DNA of 64,000 bases, taken from positions 1-64,000 of the forward strand of contig NZ_JAAQPH010000010.1 in NCBI RefSeq assembly GCF_011683915.1, read 5' to 3'. The position numbers were made by a program, and so were the translations under genes. Positions 16,277-25,237 of this stretch are shown here, piece by piece (the stretch's first letter is position 1; each line of letters opens with the position of its first letter). This stretch comes from Pelagibius litoralis. GTDB lineage: Bacteria > Pseudomonadota > Alphaproteobacteria > Kiloniellales > Kiloniellaceae. The notes under the pieces were generated by a model. It searched no databases. It saw nothing but the letters and a program-made list of their open reading frames with translations, and was not told where the DNA came from.

Positions 16277-17736
16277 GACAAGGTGTCGCAGGTTGGGATC
16301 GTGCACATAACCTCCACGCCTCGCCTTTTCCGGTTACGCAGCTCGAGCGATCCACCAAGCCGCTCCACAATCCCCCGTGCAAGGACAAGGCCAATGCCGA
16401 GGCCGGTCGATTTTCCGCTTTCGAACGGGCTGAAGAGCCGCCGGACCATCTCCCCTGGGATGCCGGGGCCATTGTCTTCGATGAGGATGCAGACCTGACC
16501 GTCAGACTGGATATCCCGCGAGATCTTGATCTTTCCGCCGGCCTGCATCGCCTCGATGCTGTTGGACAGGATGGAGTTCAAAACCTGTTCCACCTCGCTC
16601 GACTGGGCAACGACGCAGGGACTACGGCCCCGGTAGGCGAACTCCGCAACGATGCCGCGGTCTCGCATCTGAGATAGGAAGTTCTCAAGGCATTTTCCGA
16701 TGACCTGATCCACATCGGTGTTGCCGACACCCCCCACCGGATCCTCGAGAGCGCGTGTCAGGAAGGAGCGTATCCAACTTTCCAGCCTCTCGGACTGCTC
16801 GACAATGTCTGAGACCGGGCCGCGTGCGCTGGCGGGCAGGTCGTCGTCAAGGACCAGTTCGGCACAGGATCGGATCGCAGCCAACGGATTACGCAGGCCG
16901 TGGGCGACGGAAGACGCCATTTCACCCACGACGGCCAGCCTCTCCCTCTCAATCAATCTTGCCTCGTGACGCTGCAGTACCCGGGTGGTGTAGATGACTA
17001 CAAGCAGAAGGCCGCAGAACAGCACTGCCCCCGCCACGGCCTCGCTGGCCCAGGCCAGGTGGGTCACCCGGCCTATCGACCCGAGCAGGGTCTCTGGAAC
17101 TTTCCGGATCTCGACGGCGCCAACGATACTGGTATCGTCACTGGACCAGATCGGAATTGCAAACGTCACGAACGATGTTGCGCTGGGGGGAATGGCCGAG
17201 AGGCCGTGGCGATCTGCCTGCGGCAGAGGCCGAATTTCCGGATTCAACGTACCGCTCAGCGCTCCGGCCAGTTGGTCGTTTTCCTGGACACCCGCGCTGT
17301 TGAGCGTTCCATCGGTAGACCAGATCATGGAACCGTCCGCGCGATAGATGGTCGCCAGATAGACGTCCGGAAGATGTTGGAGATACCGTAGGATCACCGC
17401 CATTTCAGGTGTATCAGCGCCTTGGGAATCTTCGTGAAAACCACGTTCGGCACCCTCGGCACGAACCAGCGCGTTAAGCGACTCCGTCGCCTCGACGGCG
17501 TCCTGAAATGGCATCTGCCGGGTGAGATAGCTTGATAAAAAAAACCCGAGCGTGGCCGTCGTAGCGACAATTACAAGAAAGCTGAGGATCGCAAAACGCC
17601 GCACAAGCCGTATGTGATGCGATGAGCCCTGCCGCCTTGGGTTTCGTGCCACAAAGGCAAATCCAGGTTGCCTGGATTGACGTTGCCATCGGCCAACCGC
17701 AGGCAAGGGCCGGTCTTCTCCATTCGCTTGATACAT
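16273..17736 (-). CDS. membrane sensor histidine kinase
   Basis: Translated from the ATG at 17736 it is ~487 aa. A first membrane segment, FAILSFLVIVATTATLGFFL, is followed by a ~170-residue extracytoplasmic sensor region and a second segment around AGAVLFCGLLLVVIYTT. The kinase core has H-box SSVAHGLRNPLAAI, N-box LSNSIEAM, G1 EDNGPGIP and G2 GLGIGLVLARGI. It should autophosphorylate on the H-box His and phosphorylate the adjacent regulator. The extracellular signal is unknown. A longer frame opens at 17871 but its extra 45 residues are Arg-rich and unlikely. Its promoter gap is shared with leader copy B. Confidence 0.88.
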   Translation of the reverse strand: MYQANGEDRPLPAVGRWQRQSRQPGFAFVARNPRRQGSSHHIRLVRRFAILSFLVIVATTATLGFFLSSYLTRQMPFQDAVEATESLNALVRAEGAERGFHEDSQGADTPEMAVILRYLQHLPDVYLATIYRADGSMIWSTDGTLNSAGVQENDQLAGALSGTLNPEIRPLPQADRHGLSAIPPSATSFVTFAIPIWSSDDTSIVGAVEIRKVPETLLGSIGRVTHLAWASEAVAGAVLFCGLLLVVIYTTRVLQRHEARLIERERLAVVGEMASSVAHGLRNPLAAIRSCAELVLDDDLPASARGPVSDIVEQSERLESWIRSFLTRALEDPVGGVGNTDVDQVIGKCLENFLSQMRDRGIVAEFAYRGRSPCVVAQSSEVEQVLNSILSNSIEAMQAGGKIKISRDIQSDGQVCILIEDNGPGIPGEMVRRLFSPFESGKSTGLGIGLVLARGIVERLGGSLELRNRKRRGVEVMCTIPTCDTLS

Positions 17737-17918
17737 CCCAATCGGCCTCCGCGTTTTGCCGCACTCGCTGGGCTCCACCGTCTGAAGTGGCGCGTGCCGG
17801 CGGCAACACCTCCGTCTCCGATACCATCGCCGATCAGCCCGGGGAGGGCTTGACTGGGCGATTAACGACAAGTGACAGAAAAGTGAATTTTTAATGAAAT
17901 CCGGTCACCCGGGCCCGA

Positions 17919-18014
17919 CTGGGTGAAATGCCCCAAAAGGGTTCCTTCGAGGACTTATCGGCCCTGCGCGTCGTGCTTAGGCTTGCCGGCAATTCTTCAA
18001 TCGGAAGGCTGGTT
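17919..18014 (+). promoter_or_regulatory. conserved leader, copy B
   Basis: The same 20-mer opening as copies A and C is followed by GGTTCCTTCG, GGACTTATCGG and TAGGCTTGCCGGCA. A GGAAGGCT ribosome-binding site comes before the ATG at 18015, a spacing of 96 bp. It lies in the divergent gap with the histidine kinase gene, so it could also serve that promoter. Confidence 0.65.
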
Positions 18015-18116
18015 ATGACCCAGGTCATGATTATCAAAGACGAAGAGACCCTGGTCCACACCATCGCCAAGGCCTTGGCGCGGTTTTGCCCGCCAGCCCC
18101 GCGTGAAGCCACATGA
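18015..18116 (+). CDS. receiver-domain fragment acting as possible leader ORF (33 aa)
   Basis: The peptide starts MTQVMIIKDEETLVHTIAKA, matching the first ~22 residues of the receiver at 21206 (MTQVLIVEDEEILARNIATA), then diverges into CPPAPREAT and stops. It lacks the phospho-acceptor, so it is not a working receiver. Its TGA overlaps the ATG of the next gene as ATGA, an arrangement that suits translational coupling. Either it is a duplication scar or it has been kept as a translated leader for the phosphotransferase. Confidence 0.5.
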   Translation: MTQVMIIKDEETLVHTIAKALARFCPPAPREAT

Positions 18117-19516
18117 CCAAATCGGCCTTTCCCCACGATGCCACGATGCCCGGCATGTCTCTGGCTGTCGACCCATCGACGATGCAGGCGATATTCGCTG
18201 CCGAGCTGCTGCAGAGGAACGGGACCGCATACAAGATCGACGGATGCCGCCTCTTGCGCATCCGCTACCGACCGGCTGAACACTGTTTCGTGCACTACGA
18301 ACTCGACTTACGCTCAGCGAAATCCGGGCAGCGCACGGCGGTCTGGCTGACCGGCATTATCTATCCGGATGAGCGCCCACGCCGCCGCCTGAAAAAGCTT
18401 CTCGCCGCTTGCGAGGGAGAACCGATATCCGATGGCTGGCACGCGTTCGGCCCGGCCTTTTATCTGCCGGCGCCGCATATGCTTGTGCAGACCTTCCCCT
18501 GCGACCGGCGCTTGCCGGGCTTACCCCATATCGTTTCGGGTGCGGCGGCGGACCTCGAACCCGAACTCGCCAGGGCGCTGGGTCCCGGTGATTGGGAAAC
18601 AGCCGTGCGCAGCATCCAGCCGGTGCGGTATCGGGCCTTGTCTGGCGCCGTTCTGCGCTTCTCCATCGAGGCTACAGAGCGCAAAACTGGCGAGCGCAAG
18701 ACAAAGACGCCTTATGTCAAGGTCAGTCGCAATGGCGAGGGTGAACGCGAGGCCCGCTTGCTTGAGACGCTGCATTCGCAGGCTCAAGCGACGAACCAGC
18801 CGTTCACGGTCACCAGACCTCTCGCATACATTGACAGTTTGTCCGCCCTCATCGTCGAGGAGGCGCCCGGCGACTCCTTCGAACAGGCTGTCCTCAACGG
18901 GATCGACGTGGAAGGCTCGGCGCGCCGAACCGCGCGCGGCCTGGCCGCGCTCCATCAATGGACCGTAACGCCGCCGGCCGCCACCAATGCGGTGATCGCC
19001 AGAGCGCTGGTGGCCGCCGAGTACGTTGGCTGGGCCTGCCCGATGCTGGCCGACGAGGCGCAGGCAATCGTCTGCGCTGCGGAAGCGGCACTGGCGCGTA
19101 CGGCGCTTGGCCCAACCCATCTCGACCTCAAGCCCGACCATGTCTTCCTCGACGGTGAACGCGTCGTATTCATAGATCTCAACACCTTCGGGGCCGCCGA
19201 TCCGGTACTCGACATAGCGACGCTGCTGGCACGCTTGGCAGCCATGCCCGCCCGCTTCGGCGCAGCGCCCGCACATGTCGAAACGGCGGCGCGCGCCCTC
19301 ACCGAGGAGTATTTCGCTCGGGTACCGGCGGATTGGCGGCTGCGGCTCGATATAAACCATGCCGTAGCCGCAATGCAGGTCGCGTCGGAGTTTTTCCGCC
19401 ATCAGCACCCGGATTGGCGCGAGCTGGTCCCAGCCTGGATCGCGCAGGCACGGCATGCCGCTGCCGCTGCCCCGCTTGGTTTGGCGATTCAGAACAAAGC
19501 GAACCAAAGGAGTTGA
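18113..19516 (+). CDS. aminoglycoside-phosphotransferase-fold kinase (second of three)
   Basis: This 467-aa protein carries an APH-type catalytic loop THLDLKPDHVFL (about residue 335) and a metal-binding Asp in VFIDLNTFGAADPVLD. The N-terminal ~170 residues form an extra region with its own possible small fold (RLLRIRYRPAEHCFVHYEL). The large N-terminal part and the lost HGD form (HLD here) set it apart from drug-resistance kinases. The substrate is unknown; a carbohydrate or lipid head group is likely given the neighbours. Translation is coupled to the receiver fragment before it. Confidence 0.72.
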   Translation: MTKSAFPHDATMPGMSLAVDPSTMQAIFAAELLQRNGTAYKIDGCRLLRIRYRPAEHCFVHYELDLRSAKSGQRTAVWLTGIIYPDERPRRRLKKLLAACEGEPISDGWHAFGPAFYLPAPHMLVQTFPCDRRLPGLPHIVSGAAADLEPELARALGPGDWETAVRSIQPVRYRALSGAVLRFSIEATERKTGERKTKTPYVKVSRNGEGEREARLLETLHSQAQATNQPFTVTRPLAYIDSLSALIVEEAPGDSFEQAVLNGIDVEGSARRTARGLAALHQWTVTPPAATNAVIARALVAAEYVGWACPMLADEAQAIVCAAEAALARTALGPTHLDLKPDHVFLDGERVVFIDLNTFGAADPVLDIATLLARLAAMPARFGAAPAHVETAARALTEEYFARVPADWRLRLDINHAVAAMQVASEFFRHQHPDWRELVPAWIAQARHAAAAAPLGLAIQNKANQRS

Positions 19517-19532
19517 AACTTTGCGCCGTGTG

Positions 19533-20978
19533 ATGTTGCCGCGCTCTTGCGGCGCGCCGCCGCGCACCGGCTGCAGGCTACCTCGTCTATCCGCCCAACC
19601 AGGACTGCTTTGGGCCGCCACAGGAAGCCGTCGCCCTATACGGCCCGGTCATACCCGGGCGCTTCTGTTGTGCCTCTTTGGCGCCACGGCGCTTCTCGCC
19701 GCACAGCGGGTCGCTGAGTCCGAGCCGCTCGCTGAGATTCCCTCAGAGGGTCCCAACGGCGCCGCGGTACAGTTCGATTTCGATGATCCGCCAGACACCA
19801 AGAACCGGCTGACGCAAGATCTGACATTCGGCGGCAAGGTCACCCTCGGCTTCGATTATGAGCAGGATTACGACCTCGACAGGGATGAGGACGACGATCT
19901 CGCGACCTGGGCGCCGGAACTTGAGGTCGCTTTTTCCTATGACCCCTATCCTTGGTTCCGCGGATTCTTGAACCTCGAAGTAAAAAGGGAATTCCAGATA
20001 GAAGAGCCGGATGGGCGAGCGCCGCAAGAGACGGAGTTTCTGGTTAAAGAAGCCTTCTTGAACTTCCGGGAGATATTGCCGGGAGTATCGATGACGCTCG
20101 GCCGGCAGGAATTCAAGGACGAGCGTGAGTGGCTCTATGACGAGGACCTGGATGCTGTCCGGCTGTTCTTGCGGTATTCCGATTTTGGTCTCGAGGTGTC
20201 TGTCAGCCGCGAAGAACTGGTCGACAAAGATCTCTTCAACGACACATCCGCGGACGAAATCAACAACTACTTTCTTTTTGGGCGCTACGCTCTCGGAGAT
20301 GACTCCGAGCTCAGCCCTTACCTGTTCTTCCGGGACGACCGTACCAGCAGCGATGAGGACCTGATCTTCATAGGCCTGAGCTCGAGCGGCGAACTGACAT
20401 CGGATATCGACTACTGGGTGCAGGCCGCTCACGTGCGCGGCAGCGAAGACGGCACCGATGTCAGTGGATACGGGTTCGATATTGGCGCAACCTACACCTT
20501 GGACGCATCGTGGGAGCCGTCTCTGACCCTTGGTACAGCTTTCGGCAGCGGTGACAACGACCCGGACGACACGGACCGGAACTTCCGCCAGACCGGCCTG
20601 CAGGACAACAACGATCGCTTCAACGGCGTTACAAGCGTCAAGTACTATGGCGAGGTTTTGGATCCGGAACTCAGCAACCTGTTCGTCCTGACCGCCGGCC
20701 TGGGTATTCGCCCAACCAAGCGAAGCTCAATCGACCTCATTTATCACCACTATCGGCAACATCAGGCATCAGACGAACTTCGCGATGTTTCGATCGATGC
20801 CGATCCCGATGGTCAGGACCGGACATTGGGTAACGCATTGGATCTCGTTGTCGGCTATCGCGAAATCGAGAACTTCAATGCAGAGGCGGTCTTTGGCTTG
20901 TTCGCGCCGGGGGCGGCCTTTTCGAACGATGCAAGCACGGCATATTTCGTCGGTATCGAGCTGGAGATTAGTTTTTGA
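19533..20978 (+). CDS. alginate-export-like outer-membrane beta-barrel protein
   Basis: This ~481-aa protein has a long basic N-terminal region with a hydrophobic stretch ALLLCLFGATALLAAQ, then an acidic, Asp-rich mature part. Alternating aromatic strand motifs (TFGGKVTLGFDYEQDYDL, GVSMTLGRQEF) and a terminal strand ending FVGIELEISF with C-terminal Phe are typical of outer-membrane barrels. The closest family I recognise is the AlgE/alginate-export porin group. It would let the glycan, or an anionic polymer, cross the outer membrane. An AGGAG lies 8 nt before a TTG at 19521, so the true start may be that TTG; the GTG at 19530 and ATG at 19533 follow. Confidence 0.72.
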   Translation: MLPRSCGAPPRTGCRLPRLSAQPGLLWAATGSRRPIRPGHTRALLLCLFGATALLAAQRVAESEPLAEIPSEGPNGAAVQFDFDDPPDTKNRLTQDLTFGGKVTLGFDYEQDYDLDRDEDDDLATWAPELEVAFSYDPYPWFRGFLNLEVKREFQIEEPDGRAPQETEFLVKEAFLNFREILPGVSMTLGRQEFKDEREWLYDEDLDAVRLFLRYSDFGLEVSVSREELVDKDLFNDTSADEINNYFLFGRYALGDDSELSPYLFFRDDRTSSDEDLIFIGLSSSGELTSDIDYWVQAAHVRGSEDGTDVSGYGFDIGATYTLDASWEPSLTLGTAFGSGDNDPDDTDRNFRQTGLQDNNDRFNGVTSVKYYGEVLDPELSNLFVLTAGLGIRPTKRSSIDLIYHHYRQHQASDELRDVSIDADPDGQDRTLGNALDLVVGYREIENFNAEAVFGLFAPGAAFSNDASTAYFVGIELEISF

Positions 20979-21021
20979 TTGCCCGTCTCCCCAAAGATCG
21001 CACTGCAGGCGGAGCCCCGGG

Positions 21022-21117
21022 ATGAGCTGGGTTTTCGCAGCCTCAAAAAGCGAACCCGAGCACTTGCGGTTCCTATCCAATACAGCGCGCCAAGTGGAAG
21101 CGGCCGCGGCTGGGTGA
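21022..21117 (+). pseudogene. relic of a MurG-like glycosyltransferase N-terminus (31 codons)
   Basis: The frame MSWVFAASKSEPEHLRFLSN aligns with IWFLATSKSGLGHLRRISNI at the start of the glycosyltransferase at 12092, and the nucleotide sequences match over about 60 bp (compare 21020-21080 with 12102-12162). It ends at a TGA that lies inside the conserved leader copy C. It is therefore a truncated duplicate of that gene, left directly before the third leader. Confidence 0.6.
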
Positions 21118-21205
21118 AATGCCCCAAAACAGGTTCCTTCGGGGACTTATCGCTTCAGCACATTGTCCATAGGCTTGCCGGCAGCATTGGCACCGGAGGC
21201 TTTGA
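21110..21205 (+). promoter_or_regulatory. conserved leader, copy C
   Basis: This is the copy before the only intact receiver. It opens with the shared 20-mer, continues AGGTTCCTTCGGGGACTTAT and TAGGCTTGCCGGCA, and ends with CCGGAGGCTTTGA just before the ATG at 21206 (96 bp). Here CCCC and GGGG at about 21122-21143 could pair as a small hairpin, which copies A and B preserve less well. Confidence 0.68.
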
Positions 21206-22783
21206 ATGACCCAGGTCCTGATTGTCGAGGACGAAGAGATCCTGGCCCGCAACATCGCCACGGCCTTAAGGCGTGCGGGCGTCGAGGTGGCCGTCGCCGG
21301 ATCGTGCTCGGCGGCGCGCTCCGAGATCGCAAGCAGCCCGCCCGACCTTGTTATCGCAGATGTCAACCTGGGCGACGGCGACGGCATCGATCTGCTCGCC
21401 GATTGGCGGCAGGATCATCCGGATGTTCCGGTGGTTGTTATGACGGGACAGGACAGCCTGTCGAACCGCCTGCGGGCGGAGCGGCTCGATGCGACTGCAT
21501 TCTTGTCCAAACCTTTCGCCATGAGACGACTGCGGGAACTCATCCTGATTCTTCTGGCTGAAGGCAATCCGGGCCTGGGTCCGGGAATTCGCGGCCCGTC
21601 GGTGATGATGTACTCCCACGACACCATCGGCCTCGGTCATATGCGCCGCAACGCCTCCATCGCATCCGCGTTGATTGAACGGTTTCCCAACGCCTCGGTC
21701 CTGATGATGGTGGGCTGTCCCGCCGGTATGGTGTTCGAGCTGAAACCCGGCATCGACTTCGTAAAGCTCCCTTCACTTACCAAACTCGGGCGCAACCAAT
21801 GGCGACCGAGCAGCCTGCGGGTTTCTCCGGACACGACACGGTCCATACGCATGGGAATACTGGAGCGCGCAGCCGAAGCGTTCCGACCCGACATTCTACT
21901 GGTCGACCACGAACCAGCGGGTGTCTGGGAAGAACTGGTTCCGACACTCAAGGCGATCCGTCTTCGCGGTGGCGCGTCGGTGATCCTGGGTCTCCGCGAC
22001 ATCCTCGACGATCCGAAACGCACGCGTGCGCTCTGGGACAAGCAAGGCACTGCACAGGTTGTTCGCGACCTCTATGACGGCGTTTTCGTTTATGGCGACC
22101 AGAGAGTCTTCCCCTCTTCGGACCACTACGGGCTGGAAATGCTACAACCTGACAACGTCACCTACTGCGGCTACGTCACCACCGCCCATCGGGGTTCGAA
22201 CCGGGACCGCAAGAACGCGATACCGCGCCGCATTCTCGTCTCCGGCGGTGGCGGGCGCGATGCCTATCCGGTCTTGAGCGCATCGCTTGAGGCTCTTGCC
22301 TGCATACACCCTGAAAGACGGCCCGAGATGACCTTGATCGCCGGGCCGCTGATGGATGAGGAGTTGCGTGCGCCTTTGTCAGCAAGGGCAAAGCAGCTGG
22401 ATGCGGAGTTTCTGGACAGCACGTCCGACATGCCCGCGTTGCTGGATGCTGCCGACCTACTGGTCACCATGGGCGGTTACAACTCCGTGACCGAAGCCAT
22501 TGCCGCTTGCTGTCCAACCATCGTCATCCCCCGGATCGGCCCATCGAGCGAGCAGCGCCTGAGAGCCGAGTGTCTGGAGAGGTTCGGTCTTGTTGAAACG
22601 GTATCCCAGGAGGCGCTGGATCCAGAGGTCCTGGCCAAGCGCTTTCGCCGATACGACGGGTCACGGACACCCATGATCGAAGTGCCCCTTAATGGCGCCG
22701 TCATGGCAGCGAACTTGATCGCCGAGCGCCTGGCGACCATTCGGCCTGACACACCTAAAGACGCGAGAAGCGCCCATGGTTGA
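21206..22783 (+). CDS. response-regulator receiver fused to a MurG-like glycosyltransferase
   Basis: This 525-aa protein has an intact receiver at residues 1-115 (acid pair E8/D9, acceptor D52 in VIADVNL, T80 in VMTGQDS, K102 in FLSKPF). It is joined to a GT-B glycosyltransferase of the MurG/GT28 type (about 130-515): IGLGHMRRNASIAS, VSGGGGRDA, then AADLLVTMGGYNSVTEA. The phosphorylation machinery is complete, so the enzyme could be switched directly by a histidine kinase, probably the one at 16273. It is the first gene of an unbroken run of overlapping genes to 28268. Donor and acceptor sugars are unknown. Confidence 0.82.
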   Translation: MTQVLIVEDEEILARNIATALRRAGVEVAVAGSCSAARSEIASSPPDLVIADVNLGDGDGIDLLADWRQDHPDVPVVVMTGQDSLSNRLRAERLDATAFLSKPFAMRRLRELILILLAEGNPGLGPGIRGPSVMMYSHDTIGLGHMRRNASIASALIERFPNASVLMMVGCPAGMVFELKPGIDFVKLPSLTKLGRNQWRPSSLRVSPDTTRSIRMGILERAAEAFRPDILLVDHEPAGVWEELVPTLKAIRLRGGASVILGLRDILDDPKRTRALWDKQGTAQVVRDLYDGVFVYGDQRVFPSSDHYGLEMLQPDNVTYCGYVTTAHRGSNRDRKNAIPRRILVSGGGGRDAYPVLSASLEALACIHPERRPEMTLIAGPLMDEELRAPLSARAKQLDAEFLDSTSDMPALLDAADLLVTMGGYNSVTEAIAACCPTIVIPRIGPSSEQRLRAECLERFGLVETVSQEALDPEVLAKRFRRYDGSRTPMIEVPLNGAVMAANLIAERLATIRPDTPKDARSAHG

Positions 22784-24053
22784 GACCGCACCCCTGCGCA
22801 TCGGCTACGTCCTGAAACGCTTCCCCCGGCTCAGCGAAACCTTCATCCTGAATGAAATTCTTGCGCTTGAGCGGGCCGGAGTCGAGGTGGAGATATTCTC
22901 TCTGCTCCGTCCACCCGCCGAGGACCGGCACGCCCTGTTGAGCGAACTGAAGGCGCCGGTCACTTATCTTCCGTCCAAAGCTTCCGCCGCCCGCCTTACA
23001 CTGAAAACAGGTCTGGAAGCGGAGAGAGCCAGCTTCGCTGATGTCTTTGACGATCTCGTCACGCATCCGCCGCTCTTCTCCGGCAAGTCGCCCGAGGACG
23101 TGGCGGTACTCCATCTCAAAGCGAGCGTCCTCGCCTTTCTCGCCCATCGGCGCGGCATCAGACACTTTCACGCGCACTTCGGCTCCGATGCGGCGACGGC
23201 TGCCTTGTTGCTGAGCCGGCTGACTGGGGGCAGCTTTTCCTACACCGCACATGCGCGCGATATCTATCACACCTATACCTCACCGCTGGATGATGCCCGC
23301 ATGCGCCGCGCGAAGATGGCGGAGGCGCGGTTCCTGGTGACGGTGTCGGACTACAACGCAGAGCATCTGCGAAGCCTTTGCCCCAATGCCGCCCAACGAA
23401 TTCACCGGCTCTACAATGGGATCGACCTGACGCGGTTTGTGGCGAACGAAACCATGCGGCAACCTGGCCGGATCATCTCGGTCGGCCGCTTCATAGAGAA
23501 GAAGGGTTTCCCGATCCTGATCGAGGCCTGCCGTATTCTGCGGGATCGCGGTCAGCTTTTCGACTGTCTGATCCTGGGTGATGGCCCGCTGCGTACGCAG
23601 CTGGAAGCCCAGATAGACCGGCTCGGGCTCACCGATGTTGTTCGGCTTGGTGGCTCACTTCCCCAGGAGCGGCTGATCGCCGAAATGCAGACCGGCGCGG
23701 TTGTGACCCTGCCCTGCATCGTGAGCGAAAGCGGCGATCGCGACGGACTGCCAACGGTTTTGCTGGAAGCCATGGCGCTTGGCCTGCCGGTGGTCACAAC
23801 GACCGTCTCCGGCGGACCGGAGATCGTGGTCGAGAGTGAGACCGGTCACCTCTGCCCACCGGGAAACCCGGCTGCGCTTGCGGCGGCGCTGGAAAGCCTG
23901 CTCGTCAATCCGCTCCGCGCGGCGCAGATGGGCGCGGCTGGGCGCGGCCGCGCCGAGCGCCTGTTCGATCTGGAGAGGAATGTAGCGTCACTCCGCGTCC
24001 TATTCGAGAACGCGCAGGGTGGCACGGCAAGAATAGCAGAGGTCGGATCATGA
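22776..24053 (+). CDS. GT4-family glycosyltransferase
   Basis: This 425-aa GT-B enzyme opens with LKRFPRLSETFILNEI, typical of colanic-acid-type GT4 transferases. A mid-protein HFHAHFGSDAATAAL and donor-domain blocks ISVGRFIEKKGFPILIEA, LGDGPLRTQLEA and GLPTVLLEAMALGLPVVTT (Glu of the EX7E motif) follow. It transfers a sugar from a nucleotide-sugar donor to a growing glycan on the cytoplasmic side. It overlaps the fusion gene by 8 nt and the next glycosyltransferase by 4 nt, so all are co-translated. Confidence 0.88.
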   Translation: MVETAPLRIGYVLKRFPRLSETFILNEILALERAGVEVEIFSLLRPPAEDRHALLSELKAPVTYLPSKASAARLTLKTGLEAERASFADVFDDLVTHPPLFSGKSPEDVAVLHLKASVLAFLAHRRGIRHFHAHFGSDAATAALLLSRLTGGSFSYTAHARDIYHTYTSPLDDARMRRAKMAEARFLVTVSDYNAEHLRSLCPNAAQRIHRLYNGIDLTRFVANETMRQPGRIISVGRFIEKKGFPILIEACRILRDRGQLFDCLILGDGPLRTQLEAQIDRLGLTDVVRLGGSLPQERLIAEMQTGAVVTLPCIVSESGDRDGLPTVLLEAMALGLPVVTTTVSGGPEIVVESETGHLCPPGNPAALAAALESLLVNPLRAAQMGAAGRGRAERLFDLERNVASLRVLFENAQGGTARIAEVGS

Positions 24054-25237
24054 GACTTGTCTATGTCAACGCCGACAATGGTATCCCGGTCTTCGGCAAT
24101 AAAGGGGCGTCGGTCCATATCCAAGAGATGGCGCGGGCGCTTACATCGCTCGACTGCGAGCTGCGCATTCTGACAGCGCGCAAGGGTTCCGCCCCGACAG
24201 GGGGTCTTGCCGAACTGGTCGAAGCCGTAGAGGGACCGGATCGCGTCAGCACGCTGACCGGCCGGGACGAGAAGGAGCGGCTTTATGTCGAAACCGCCCA
24301 TCAGATCGAGACGCGCCTGATCGCACTCCACAAATTCTGGCCTTTCGACTTGATATACGAACGCTATTCGCTTTGGTCATCCGCGGGCGTGCGCGCCGCG
24401 CGCCGCCTGGGCATCACTTGCATAATCGAGGTCAACGCCCCGCTGGTCGAAGAGCAGGCGGCGTACCGCAAACTCGCGCTGGATGAAATTGCACGGGGAA
24501 TCGAAGCAGAGGTCTTCGCCAAGGCCGATGCATTGATGGTCGTCTCCAGGCCCTTGGCGGACTACGTCCACGGGCGGGGCGCCGCACCTCAGCGCGTTCA
24601 TGTAACCGGCAACGCGGTCGACGGCACGCGTTTTCATCCCGGCGTCGTGCCGGCCGACGTACCTGACATTCCCAAGGATGCCTTCGTCCTTGGCTTCTCC
24701 GGATCCTTGAAGCGCTGGCATGGCGTCGATGTTCTGATGACGGCCTTCCGGAACCTGAAGTCACGCATGCCCGAGGCGCACCTGCTGATCGTCGGCGACG
24801 GGCCGAAGCATGGTTGGATCGAGGGATTTGCTCAAGGAGCGGATCTGATGGACTCGGTCACGATGACGGGCTGGCAGCCGCATGCGGCGCTTCCGGGTCT
24901 GATCGCGCGCATGGATGTCGCGACCGCACCCTATCCGCAAAGCGACAACCACTATTTCTCTCCCCTGAAGCTCTTTGAATACATGGCCGTGGGCCGACCG
25001 ATCATTGCAAGCCGCATCGGGCAAACGGCGGAGGTAATCGCCGATGGCCGGAACGGTGTGCTGGTGCCGCCCGGCGACGCGGATGCACTGGCCGAAGCGG
25101 TCATGATTCTGCGCTGTGAACCGGACATCGCCCGACGCCTCGCCGCCGCTGCTGCGGAAGAGGGCAGGAAACATGACTGGAAGCGGAACGCGCGTGCCGT
25201 TCTGGACACAGCCCGGGGCGCTCGGAAGGTCGCCTGA
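24050..25237 (+). CDS. GT4-family glycosyltransferase
   Basis: This 395-aa GT-B enzyme has an N-terminal acceptor domain with GNKGASVHIQEMARAL. The donor domain has LGFSGSLKRWHGVDVLM (about 205), LLIVGDGPKHGWIE and a C-terminal SPLKLFEYMAVGRPIIAS with the conserved Glu of the EX7E motif. It probably adds the next sugar after the preceding GT4 enzyme. Its stop shares one base with the ATG of the ABC exporter, supporting a single operon for polymer synthesis and export. Confidence 0.88.
   Translation: MRLVYVNADNGIPVFGNKGASVHIQEMARALTSLDCELRILTARKGSAPTGGLAELVEAVEGPDRVSTLTGRDEKERLYVETAHQIETRLIALHKFWPFDLIYERYSLWSSAGVRAARRLGITCIIEVNAPLVEEQAAYRKLALDEIARGIEAEVFAKADALMVVSRPLADYVHGRGAAPQRVHVTGNAVDGTRFHPGVVPADVPDIPKDAFVLGFSGSLKRWHGVDVLMTAFRNLKSRMPEAHLLIVGDGPKHGWIEGFAQGADLMDSVTMTGWQPHAALPGLIARMDVATAPYPQSDNHYFSPLKLFEYMAVGRPIIASRIGQTAEVIADGRNGVLVPPGDADALAEAVMILRCEPDIARRLAAAAAEEGRKHDWKRNARAVLDTARGARKVA

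Noticed and set aside
21185-21205. TGGCAC-like half of a sigma-54 promoter in leader copy C
   Set aside because: The -12 GC element is not at the right distance, the other two copies lack it, and it overlaps the ribosome-binding site.
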